64,000 nt of DNA, taken from Pedobacter cryoconitis (lineage in GTDB: Bacteria > Bacteroidota > Bacteroidia > Sphingobacteriales > Sphingobacteriaceae). The stretch covers positions 5,456,001-5,520,000 of the forward strand of contig NZ_CP014504.1 in assembly GCF_001590605.1 (NCBI RefSeq), given 5' to 3'. Positions 9,092 through 17,455 of this stretch are shown piece by piece. The notes beneath the pieces are model-generated. The model worked only from the letters and a program-made list of their open reading frames with translations. It was not told the DNA's origin and did not search any database. The position numbers were made by a program, and so were the translations under genes. Positions within the stretch are counted from its first letter, which is position 1, and every line of letters starts with the position of its first letter.

Positions 9092-11477
9092 AGTAGCGGT
9101 ATTAGGCTCCGGTATCATGGGCTCACGCATTGCTTGTCACTTTGCGAATATAGGTGTAGAAGTATTGTTGTTAGATATTGCACCGAAAGAACTCAGCCCT
9201 GAGGAAACAGCCAAAGGCTTGACGCTGGAAAATCCGGCAGTTCAGAACCGTATTGTCAATGCAGCTTTGCAAAATGCCATTAAAACTAATCCTTCCCCGG
9301 TTTATACCAAAAAGGTAGTCAACAAGATTACCACTGGTAACTTCGAGGCCGATATGTCTAAAATTGCCGGCGTAGACTGGATTATTGAAGTCGTAGTTGA
9401 AAATCTTGATATTAAGAAAAAAGTATTTGAACAGGTTGAGCAGTTCCGTAAAGCCGGAACGTTAATTACCTCCAATACTTCTGGTATCCCTATACATTTA
9501 ATGACCGAAGGAAGAAGCGATGATTTTAAAGCTAATTTCTGTGGTACACACTTTTTTAATCCACCACGTTATCTGCGTTTACTGGAAATCATTCCTACTC
9601 CGGACACCAGGCCTGAGCTGGTAGATTTCTTAATGCACTATGGAGATAAATTTTTAGGTAAAACCACGGTTTTATGTAAAGATACGCCTGCATTCATCGC
9701 CAACAGAGTAGGCGTATATTCTATGATGGCTCTGCTGCACCTGGTAGAGAAACTGGACTTGACAGTAGAAGAAGTTGATAAATTTACGGGACCTGCTTTA
9801 GGCAGACCAAAATCAGCTACTTTCCGTACTTCTGATGTGGTAGGTTTAGATACGATGATTAAAGTATCCAAAGGACTTTATGATAACTGTCCTGATGATA
9901 AAGCTCATGATTTATTTAAGCTTCCTGACTACGTTGTTAAAATGGAAGCCAATAAATGGTTAGGGGATAAAACCAAACAAGGTTTCTATAAAAAAACAAA
10001 AACTGCTGACGGTAAAACAGAGATTTTAGCGCTTGATTTAAAAACACTGGAATACCGTGTTCAGCAGAAAGTGAAATCTGCTACGCTTGAACTGACTAAA
10101 CCAATCGAAAACGTCAGAGACAGAATGAAAGTTTTTGCCGCTGGTAAGGATAAAGCAGCAGAAGTGTTCAGACATTCTTTCTTTGGCTTGTTTGAATATG
10201 TATCTGACAGGATCCCTGAAATTTCAGATGAACTTTACAGGATTGATGATGCCCTGCGTGCGGGATTCGGATGGGATTTAGGCCCGTTTGAAGTTTGGGA
10301 CGCTGTAGGTATTAAAGAGTCATTGGAAGACATGAAAAAATATGGACATGAGGCTGCTGCCTGGGTTCATGAAATGCTTGCCGCTGGCCATACTACTTTT
10401 TACAAGGTAGAAGATGGCGTTAAAAAATATTACGATATTCCTTCTAAGAGCTATAAAGCATTACCAGGTGCTGATTCATTTATTATCCTGGATAATATCC
10501 GTACGACTAAAACAATCTGGAAAAACTCAGGTGCTTCTATTCTTGATTTAGGTGATGGAATATTGAATGTGGAATTTCATTCCAAAATGAATACCATCGG
10601 GGGCGATACCCTTCAGGCTATCAACAAAGCAATAGACTTGGCAGAAAAGGATTACAGAGGAGTAGTTATTGGTAATGATGGTGCCAACTTCTCGGCGGGT
10701 GCAAATGTTGGAATGATCTTCATGATGGCTGTAGAGCAGGATTGGGATGAGCTGAACATGGCAATCAGAGCATTCCAGAATACTTCGATGCGAATCAGAT
10801 ATTCTTCAATTCCGGTTGTGGTAGCTCCACATAACCTCACGCTGGGTGGTGGATGTGAATTCAGTTTACATGCGGACCATGTACAGCTGAATGCAGAAAC
10901 TTATATGGGGCTGGTTGAATTTGGTGTAGGGGTGATCCCTGGCGGTGGAGGCACAAAAGAATTTGCCCTGCGTGCTTCTGATGAGTACAAAGATGACCAG
11001 ATTGTTCAGAATATACTGAAAGATCGTTTCCTGACTATCGGAATGGCTAAGGTTTCTACCTCTGCGCTGGAAGCTTATGAATTAGGTTACCTGCAAAAAG
11101 ATAAATTCTCTGTTTCTATGAACCGGAGCAGATTGATTGCGGATGCTAAAGCAAAAGCTATTGAACTGGCAGATGCTGGTTATACACAACCTGTGAGAAG
11201 AAAAGATATCAGAGTGCTGGGTAAACAAGGCTTAGGAATTGTTTATGCAGGTGCAAATACGATGTATTCGGGCCATTACATTTCTGAACATGATAAAAAG
11301 ATATCAGAAAAACTGGGTTATGTAATGTGTGGCGGTGATTTGTCATCTCCTACAGAAGTAACCGAGCAGTATTTACTGGATCTGGAAAGAGAAGCTTTCT
11401 TATCACTTTGTGGTGAGCGGAAAACTTTAGAAAGGATTCAGAGTATTGTGACCAAGGGTAAACCACTTCGTAATTAA
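9069..11477 (+). CDS. fadN: 3-hydroxyacyl-CoA dehydrogenase / enoyl-CoA hydratase (FadN type)
   Basis: A bifunctional beta-oxidation enzyme of 802 residues that hydrates trans-2-enoyl-CoA and oxidises the resulting 3-hydroxyacyl-CoA with NAD. The dehydrogenase domain is first: NAD loop VLGSGIMGSRIA near residues 11-22 and catalytic His in CGTHFFNPPRY near 161. The crotonase-like domain follows from about 490, with GNDGANFSAGANVG and APHNLTLGGGCEF forming the CoA and oxyanion sites. This order is the reverse of E. coli FadB and matches B. subtilis FadN. The start could be either of two adjacent ATGs (9069 or 9072), both inside the end of marR. fadA follows 87 nt downstream. Confidence 0.92.
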   Translation: MMNKKINKVAVLGSGIMGSRIACHFANIGVEVLLLDIAPKELSPEETAKGLTLENPAVQNRIVNAALQNAIKTNPSPVYTKKVVNKITTGNFEADMSKIAGVDWIIEVVVENLDIKKKVFEQVEQFRKAGTLITSNTSGIPIHLMTEGRSDDFKANFCGTHFFNPPRYLRLLEIIPTPDTRPELVDFLMHYGDKFLGKTTVLCKDTPAFIANRVGVYSMMALLHLVEKLDLTVEEVDKFTGPALGRPKSATFRTSDVVGLDTMIKVSKGLYDNCPDDKAHDLFKLPDYVVKMEANKWLGDKTKQGFYKKTKTADGKTEILALDLKTLEYRVQQKVKSATLELTKPIENVRDRMKVFAAGKDKAAEVFRHSFFGLFEYVSDRIPEISDELYRIDDALRAGFGWDLGPFEVWDAVGIKESLEDMKKYGHEAAAWVHEMLAAGHTTFYKVEDGVKKYYDIPSKSYKALPGADSFIILDNIRTTKTIWKNSGASILDLGDGILNVEFHSKMNTIGGDTLQAINKAIDLAEKDYRGVVIGNDGANFSAGANVGMIFMMAVEQDWDELNMAIRAFQNTSMRIRYSSIPVVVAPHNLTLGGGCEFSLHADHVQLNAETYMGLVEFGVGVIPGGGGTKEFALRASDEYKDDQIVQNILKDRFLTIGMAKVSTSALEAYELGYLQKDKFSVSMNRSRLIADAKAKAIELADAGYTQPVRRKDIRVLGKQGLGIVYAGANTMYSGHYISEHDKKISEKLGYVMCGGDLSSPTEVTEQYLLDLEREAFLSLCGERKTLERIQSIVTKGKPLRN

Positions 11478-11564
11478 CCAGAGGATTTAAAGATAATATA
11501 ATGTTTAACAGCAAAGGCTTAGCAGGATTTATTCCGCTGAGACTTTTCTTAACTACATCAAAAA

Positions 11565-12743
11565 ATGCAAGAAGCATATATCATAGCAGGTTTACGTACA
11601 GCAGTGGGCAAAGCACCACGTGGCGTATTTCGTTTTACCAGGGCCGATGATCTGGCTGCTGAAGTCATCAAACAATTGGTAGCCTCAGTGCCTAATCTGG
11701 ATAAAGATCAAATAGATGATGTCATTGTTGGTAATGCAACTCCGGAAGCAGAACAAGGATTAAATATAGGCCGTATGATTTCCCTGATGGGACTGGACAC
11801 GGTTAAAGTTCCGGGTGTAACCTTAAACAGGTACTGCGCATCAGGATTGGATACCATAGCGACTGCGGTTGCTAAAATTAAAAGTGGAATGGCAGACTGC
11901 ATTATCGCCGGTGGTGTTGAGGTCATGTCTGGTATGCCTTTCGGTGGATGGAAAGTAGTTCCTAATTACGAGGTCGCTAAAAAGAACCCGGACTGGTACT
12001 GGGGCATGGGGCTTACTGCCGAAGCTGTAGCCAATGAATATAAGGTGAGCAGAGAGGATCAGGATGAGTTTGCTTTCAGGTCAAATATGAAAGCAGTTGA
12101 GGCGATAAAAAATGGACATTTAAAAGCTGGAGTCGCACCAATCACAGTGACTGAAAACTATCTGGATGGTCAGCAAAAAAAGAAGACCAGAAGTTATGTT
12201 GTAGATACCGATGAGGGGCCGCGTGCGGATACTTCTCTGGATAAGTTAGCTAAGCTTAAACCTGTTTTTGCAGCTGATGGAAGTGTAACAGCTGGTAATT
12301 CTTCTCAGACTTCGGATGGTGCGGCTTTTGTGATCGTCGTTTCTGAAAGTAAGTTGAAAGAACTTGGGGTTGACCCTATTGCCCGCCTGGTGAGTTATGG
12401 TGTGGTAGGTGTTCCGCCAAGAATTATGGGTATTGGCCCGATTGAGGCTATTCCTCTGGCTTTAAAGAAAGCTGGTCTGACCTTAGAACAAATGGACTTA
12501 ATTGAACTGAATGAAGCTTTTGCTTCTCAGTCACTGGCAGTGGTCAGAACTTTAGGCATCAATCAGGATATTGTAAACGTGAATGGCGGTGCGATTGCTT
12601 TAGGTCACCCGCTAGGCTGTACAGGTGCAAAACTTTCTGTGCAATTGTTCCATGAGCTGAAACGCAGGAATGGTAAATACGGAATGGTGACAATGTGTGT
12701 GGGTAGCGGACAAGGTGCTGCTGGTATTTTTGAACTTCTTTAG
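11565..12743 (+). CDS. fadA: acetyl-CoA C-acyltransferase (3-ketoacyl-CoA thiolase)
   Basis: This thiolase cleaves 3-ketoacyl-CoA with CoA to give acetyl-CoA and a shortened acyl-CoA, the last step of the beta-oxidation cycle. All catalytic residues are present: nucleophile Cys91 in NRYCASGLDT, His348 in GHPLGCTGAK and Cys378 in MCVGSGQGAAG. The length of 392 residues is standard. It sits between fadN and fadE in the same orientation with short gaps (87 and 81 nt) and no hairpin in between, so it belongs to the operon. Confidence 0.94.
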   Translation: MQEAYIIAGLRTAVGKAPRGVFRFTRADDLAAEVIKQLVASVPNLDKDQIDDVIVGNATPEAEQGLNIGRMISLMGLDTVKVPGVTLNRYCASGLDTIATAVAKIKSGMADCIIAGGVEVMSGMPFGGWKVVPNYEVAKKNPDWYWGMGLTAEAVANEYKVSREDQDEFAFRSNMKAVEAIKNGHLKAGVAPITVTENYLDGQQKKKTRSYVVDTDEGPRADTSLDKLAKLKPVFAADGSVTAGNSSQTSDGAAFVIVVSESKLKELGVDPIARLVSYGVVGVPPRIMGIGPIEAIPLALKKAGLTLEQMDLIELNEAFASQSLAVVRTLGINQDIVNVNGGAIALGHPLGCTGAKLSVQLFHELKRRNGKYGMVTMCVGSGQGAAGIFELL

Positions 12744-12824
12744 CGGTTATTAAAAGCGCTTCATTATAAAATATAAACAGGAAATCTCCGGGAAAACCCC
12801 CGGTAGATTTCAATCACAAAGAAT

Positions 12825-14615
12825 ATGGAAACTACAGACAAAACAAAAGTAAAAGGTGGCGAGTTCCTGATTAAGGAAACCACATACCAGGATGTATTTA
12901 TTCCTGAAGAATTTGATGAAGAACAGCAAATGATTGCACAGACGTGCAGGGATTTTCTGACAACGGAAGTATACCCTAACCTGGACCGCATTGATAAAAT
13001 GGAAGAAGGGCTGATGGCTTCACTGGTAACTAAAGCAGGTGAATTAGGCTTGTTGGGTGTTTCTATTCCTGAAGAGTACGGTGGTTTCGGTAAAAACTTT
13101 AATACTTCTATGCTGGTTGCTGATGTAATTGGTGCTGGTCATTCGTTTGCAGTTGCAATTTCTGCACATACAGGTATTGGTACTTTACCTATTCTTTATT
13201 ATGGAAATGAAGAGCAGAAAGCGAAATATATTCCAAAATTGGGTTCGGGTGAGTGGAAAGCAGCTTACTGTTTAACAGAGCCAAATTCAGGATCCGATGC
13301 AAACTCTGGTAAAACTAAAGCAAAGTTATCAGCAGATGGTAAACATTATGTAATTAATGGTCAGAAAATGTGGATCACCAATGGTGGTTTTGCTGACATC
13401 TTTATTGTATTCGCGAAAATCGATGGTGATAAAAATCTAACTGCATTTATTGTGGAGCGTGAGTTTGGTGGGGTAACGATGAACCCTGAAGAGCATAAAA
13501 TGGGGATCAAAGGATCGTCAACACGTCAGGTATTTTTCAACGATTGTGCAGTACCTGTAGAAAATATGCTTTCAGAGCGTGAAAACGGATTTAAGATTGC
13601 TGTTAATATTTTAAATATTGGCCGTATTAAATTGGCTGCTGCTGCTGTCGGAGCTTCGAAAGCGGTGATCAGTACTGCAATCAATTATTCAAATGAGCGT
13701 ATCCAGTTTGAGCGCCCGATTTCAAAGTATGGTGCTATTCGTTATAAGATTGCCGAAATGGCAACCAAAGTTTATGCGGTAGAGTCTGCTAATTATCGTG
13801 CAGGTCAGAATATTGACGATGCCTATGAGGCATTGGTTGCTGGCGGTATGGATAAGAGTAAGGCAAAATTAAAGTCTACAGAGCAATTTGCTGTAGAATG
13901 TGCGATCCTTAAAGTCTGGGGTTCTGAAGCGTTGGATTATGTAGTGGATGAAGGTGTTCAGATTTATGGTGGAATGGGCTTCTCTGCCGATGCCCCAATG
14001 GACAGAGCATACCGTGATGCAAGGATCAACAGGATTTTTGAAGGAACAAACGAAATCAACAGGTTATTAACTGTTGATATGATGTTGAAAAGAGCAATGA
14101 AAGGTGAATTAGACTTAATGACCCCGGCAACTGCTGTAGCTGCCGAATTAATGTCTATTCCTGATTTCGGTGAAGAGGATGATACGCTTTTCGCAGCGGA
14201 GAAAAAAATCATTCAGAACCTGAAAAAAGCAACCTTAATGGTTGCCGGAGCTGCAGTTCAGAAGCTAATGATGAGCCTTTCTAAAGAACAGGAAATCCTG
14301 ATGAACATTGCAGATATGGCAAGTTATGTTTACGTAGCGGAGTCAGTGATGTTGAGAACAGAGAAGCTGGTTAGTTTAAGAGGGGCTGAAGCTTGTGAAG
14401 GACAACTGAATATGATGCGTATCTATTTTGTTGAAGCGGTTGATGCTTTACAAAAAGCTGGAAAAGAAGCTTTGTGGGCTTTTGCTGAAGGCGACGAACA
14501 ACGCATGATGTTGGTAGGACTAAAAAGATTTACTAAAGTAGAGCCATTTAATGTGAAAGATGCACGTCAGAAAGTTGCACAACAACTGATTGCTGAGAAT
14601 AAATATTGTTTTTAA
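12825..14615 (+). CDS. fadE: acyl-CoA dehydrogenase (FadE type)
   Basis: An FAD enzyme of 596 residues that introduces the first double bond into acyl-CoA. Visible signatures are the FAD/substrate motif AYCLTEPNSGSDA, WITNGGFADIFIVFAK, and QIYGGMGFSADAPMDRAYRD followed by IFEGTNEINR, in which Glu406 is the expected catalytic base. A C-terminal extension of about 170 residues beyond the usual 380-residue core is shared with B. subtilis FadE and VLCAD-like enzymes. It is the last gene of the marR-fadNAE operon and is followed by a strong terminator. Confidence 0.94.
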   Translation: METTDKTKVKGGEFLIKETTYQDVFIPEEFDEEQQMIAQTCRDFLTTEVYPNLDRIDKMEEGLMASLVTKAGELGLLGVSIPEEYGGFGKNFNTSMLVADVIGAGHSFAVAISAHTGIGTLPILYYGNEEQKAKYIPKLGSGEWKAAYCLTEPNSGSDANSGKTKAKLSADGKHYVINGQKMWITNGGFADIFIVFAKIDGDKNLTAFIVEREFGGVTMNPEEHKMGIKGSSTRQVFFNDCAVPVENMLSERENGFKIAVNILNIGRIKLAAAAVGASKAVISTAINYSNERIQFERPISKYGAIRYKIAEMATKVYAVESANYRAGQNIDDAYEALVAGGMDKSKAKLKSTEQFAVECAILKVWGSEALDYVVDEGVQIYGGMGFSADAPMDRAYRDARINRIFEGTNEINRLLTVDMMLKRAMKGELDLMTPATAVAAELMSIPDFGEEDDTLFAAEKKIIQNLKKATLMVAGAAVQKLMMSLSKEQEILMNIADMASYVYVAESVMLRTEKLVSLRGAEACEGQLNMMRIYFVEAVDALQKAGKEALWAFAEGDEQRMMLVGLKRFTKVEPFNVKDARQKVAQQLIAENKYCF

Positions 14616-14637
14616 CAGTTTAATTTTAAGCTGGTAG

Positions 14638-14677
14638 CGGCCGGATCATATCCAATGATGCGGCCGCTTTTTTTTTT
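14638..14677 (+). terminator. intrinsic terminator of marR-fadNAE
   Basis: A 13-bp stem with one mismatch (14638-14650 and 14656-14668), whose base is GCGGCC/GGCCGC, is followed by ten T residues. Confidence 0.95.
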
Positions 14678-14702
14678 GGTAATTGTTAAAATTGGTTAAA
14701 TA

Positions 14703-14733
14703 TTGTACCATCCCTAATAAAAGACTATTTTTG
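14703..14733 (+). promoter_or_regulatory. Bacteroidota-type promoter of the FKBP lipoprotein pair
   Basis: TTG at 14703-14705, a 20-nt gap, and TATTTTTG at 14726-14733 match the Bacteroidota consensus. Only 6 nt separate this box from the chosen ATG (14740), so the mRNA would have almost no leader. Confidence 0.6.
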
Positions 14734-14739
14734 TGCAAT

Positions 14740-15306
14740 ATGTTTAAAATCAAAACTCTGTTATTGTTGATAGCCGCCGCTTGTGCTTTTGCAGCCTGTA
14801 AAACAGCTCCTGCTTATGATAAAGCTGCGCAATTAGCAATTGACGATGATTTGATTAAAATATATATAGATTCTGTTAACAAGGTGGCTGTAGGAGCTGC
14901 AAAAATAACAGCACTAAAGACTCCTGAAGGTTTATATTACCAGATTTATGACGGAGGTAAAGGTAGCGCAACTTATGAACCGACAGATACAATAAGAATG
15001 CGTTATACCGGAAGTACCATCAAGCAGTTGTTATATGATATGACTCCGGTAGTCACTGACGATCTGGTTCCGAAATTTGTTTTTGGCTCCGCTATAGAAG
15101 GCTTGCAAAAAGGACTCCGCATGATCCAGCCGGGTGGGCATATCAGATTAATTATACCTTCAACGATGGCTTATCAAAACAGGGTAGTTCCTGCAATACA
15201 ACAAAGCAACAGATTACCTTCATTTTTGCCTGCAAATTCAATATTGGATTTTGACATTCAATTAATCGAAGTAAAAAAATACGTACCAATAGTCCAACCA
15301 AAATAA
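14740..15306 (+). CDS. FKBP-type peptidyl-prolyl isomerase lipoprotein
   Basis: A longer frame starts at 14683, but the ATG at 14740 begins a lipoprotein signal (MFKIKTLLLLIAAACAFAAC) and lies just after the -7 box, so I use it; the product is 188 residues. After the lipid-anchored Cys comes a short helical region. An FKBP fold follows, recognisable from the GLYYQIYDGGKG start, DTIRMRYTG, and the core GLQKGLRMIQPGGHIRLIIPSTMAYQNR, ending in ILDFDIQLIEV. It would assist folding of exported proteins in the periplasm. Several canonical active-site aromatics look altered, so catalytic activity is uncertain. The paralogous gene starts 5 nt after its stop. Confidence 0.85.
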   Translation: MFKIKTLLLLIAAACAFAACKTAPAYDKAAQLAIDDDLIKIYIDSVNKVAVGAAKITALKTPEGLYYQIYDGGKGSATYEPTDTIRMRYTGSTIKQLLYDMTPVVTDDLVPKFVFGSAIEGLQKGLRMIQPGGHIRLIIPSTMAYQNRVVPAIQQSNRLPSFLPANSILDFDIQLIEVKKYVPIVQPK

Positions 15307-15311
15307 AAATA

Positions 15312-16232
15312 ATGCTTAAAAAGTTATCACAATTTACTCTTGCCTTGATTGGCTTAACTGTTCTTTTTAGTTCTTGTAAAAAGACTTATGATTCTATTCA
15401 GGTTGTAGACGGAAAGAAAATACAAGATTATATTACAGCCAATAAACTGACTGTTATTGAAGATTCACTGAAAACGGGTTATTACTATCAGATTCTGAAC
15501 CCTGGAACTGGTACTGCTGTTTATTCGACCAGCGACTCTGTGTTATATAATGTTTCAGTAAAAGGACTGGAAAATGGTACAGTGTACTGGGCTTCTTCTT
15601 TCAATGGGAATTTCGGTACACTTGGAGGGTATACGAATGTATTGGCCCCTGTTGATAATACTATTTTTACAACTATAGGAATAAATGCATTGCGTGATGT
15701 AATTTTGAAACTTAAACCAGGTGGTTCTGCAAGGATCCTGCTTCCATCTTACCTGGCTTATGGAAAAAATGGTATTGCAACTATTCCTTCAAATGAAAAT
15801 ATTGATCTGACAGTGACTACGGTACCTGAGAAATCACAGACTGCTTTAGATGATCGCATTATCAATGATATTATTAAAAAGAATAGCTTAACGATGATTA
15901 AAGACCCTTCAAGGGTTTATTATAGTATTTCAACGCCGGGTACTGGTACTGATAAAATCTCGCTGACCTCAACAATAGTTGCAAATTACACACTAAGATT
16001 TGCTGATGGTACTGTATCTCAAACTAATGTTGATGGGTCTTTCAGTGCAGTTCTTGCAAGCTTAGGCGTTAAGGGGTGGGGTGATGTAATTCCTGGAAAA
16101 TTAACTAAAGGTGGTAAAATACGCCTTCTGATCCCTTCTGATCGTGGTTATGGCACGGTAGGTATTCCGCCGAATCTCCCTAGAAATGCAGTGTTGGATT
16201 TTGATATTGAGATCGTTAGTGTAACGAATTAA
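15312..16232 (+). CDS. double-domain FKBP-like lipoprotein, degenerate
   Basis: This 306-residue protein has a lipobox ending LFSSCKK (Cys at about residue 22) and two FKBP-like units in tandem. Each has the GYYYQIL/RVYYSIS entry strand, a GxGT turn and a RxLLPSxxAYG/RLLIPSDRGYG core (about residues 45-170 and 190-306). The second unit keeps the core and the LDFDIEIVSV final strand. The first has lost the usual FDSS/F-active-site pattern (WASSFNGN). The protein may act as a chaperone or binding module rather than an isomerase. It is co-transcribed with the preceding FKBP lipoprotein. Confidence 0.8.
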   Translation: MLKKLSQFTLALIGLTVLFSSCKKTYDSIQVVDGKKIQDYITANKLTVIEDSLKTGYYYQILNPGTGTAVYSTSDSVLYNVSVKGLENGTVYWASSFNGNFGTLGGYTNVLAPVDNTIFTTIGINALRDVILKLKPGGSARILLPSYLAYGKNGIATIPSNENIDLTVTTVPEKSQTALDDRIINDIIKKNSLTMIKDPSRVYYSISTPGTGTDKISLTSTIVANYTLRFADGTVSQTNVDGSFSAVLASLGVKGWGDVIPGKLTKGGKIRLLIPSDRGYGTVGIPPNLPRNAVLDFDIEIVSVTN

Positions 16233-16242
16233 GAGAAATAAA

Positions 16243-16300
16243 TTATAAAGATAAAATCCCCGCTAAAATTTAAATTTTAGCGGGGATTTTATCTTTATAA
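16243..16300. terminator. 58-nt perfect palindrome, bidirectional terminator
   Basis: Positions 16243-16271 are the exact reverse complement of 16272-16300. The GC core CCCCGC/GCGGGG is flanked by A/T-rich arms that supply a U-run on either strand. It follows the FKBP pair. The next gene reads the same way, so the symmetry is not required by a convergent neighbour. Confidence 0.8.
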
Positions 16301-16478
16301 GACCTGTGGTTTATTTATGAATAGCTATTTAAGCTAATGATTGTATTGTTATCATAATTATTATTTTTATCTCAAAATTTTGATATTTATATCATAATAT
16401 TGTTTATTAGTTAATAAATTAGCTTTTTTATTAGTTTTTATGTTTATTTTATATATTTTTAAAGAAATATATAAACGT

Positions 16479-17423
16479 ATGAAAGTAAATTACAGATTTT
16501 TAGCAGTAGCAGCTATTTCATTAGGACTAATTTGGTCTTGCAAAAAGACTGATGAGGGTAATATTTCAAAAGATAGTCTTGTTTCTTCGGAGAAAAGGGT
16601 GACTTTAGAAAATGGATATTTGAAGTTCAGTGATCAAAAATCATTTGATTCAATTTCAACAGTACTGATTAGCAAACAAGGGGTAGACCTTGAGGCTTGG
16701 GAAGCAAGATTTCCGGGGTTCAAATCTTATCGAACTATTTTTAAAAATATTCAGGATGAATATGAAAAGGTAAATAGCAGCGAATCATTCCAGGCTTTTA
16801 AAAACAAGTATAATGATCTTGTGACTATAAAATCCGATAGTTCATTGACTTATAAGTTTGGTACTCCGCTTTCATCTTTATTTACCAATGCTAAAGGAGA
16901 AGTGAAAATTGGTGAAGACTTGAAAGTTTATAAGAAGGATGAAAGAATAACTTCTGCTGCCAATAATTCAAAGAAAACTCAAAGTATACAACCACCGATA
17001 TTTATAGGACGTCTTTTTTTAAACACATACTATAATAGCGACTCCAAAAGAAGGTTGCATGTAGAGTTATGGTACGATGAAATTACTGGGGCAGATCCGA
17101 AACAACAGCAAGGTAGATTTTATTTTGCTGTTACTCAAGAAGGAAAGAAAACTTTCGGAGGGTGGGGTGCTAACGAAACTGATTTGAGTTTTAGAGATAT
17201 TGATGTCACAATGATGCATCAGTCATATTATGCGCCGTCTTTACCTGTTAGATATAACTATAGGTTAGCATCTTATGATGCAAAAGATTTTAAAGGAACT
17301 TTTATTGTAGATATGGGTAGAATGGCTGGATATGGAACGAATATTTTTGGAAGAGGATTATTTACTTCAAGAGGCGTTCCAACAGTTCCTCAGGTTGAGT
17401 TTGCTTTTGGAAACGGGGGTTAG
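16479..17423 (+). CDS. putative lipoprotein, unknown function
   Basis: I start this at the ATG at 16479 rather than 16440, because a lipoprotein signal begins there (MKVNYRFLAVAAISLGLIWSC, lipobox LIWSC). The 314-residue product has a Lys/Ser/Glu-rich N-terminal half with helical character. A beta-rich C-terminal half follows (YNSDSKRRLHVELWYDEITG, GRFYFAVTQEGKKTFGGWG) and ends in a Gly-rich stretch. It resembles Bacteroidota DUF4848-like secreted proteins only in general style; I do not recognise the family. The upstream 140 nt are very AT-rich. Codon use looks rougher than its neighbours, which may indicate recent acquisition. Confidence 0.7.
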   Translation: MKVNYRFLAVAAISLGLIWSCKKTDEGNISKDSLVSSEKRVTLENGYLKFSDQKSFDSISTVLISKQGVDLEAWEARFPGFKSYRTIFKNIQDEYEKVNSSESFQAFKNKYNDLVTIKSDSSLTYKFGTPLSSLFTNAKGEVKIGEDLKVYKKDERITSAANNSKKTQSIQPPIFIGRLFLNTYYNSDSKRRLHVELWYDEITGADPKQQQGRFYFAVTQEGKKTFGGWGANETDLSFRDIDVTMMHQSYYAPSLPVRYNYRLASYDAKDFKGTFIVDMGRMAGYGTNIFGRGLFTSRGVPTVPQVEFAFGNGG

Positions 17424-17455
17424 GAATGGGTAAACCCGAATTAATCAATCACAAA

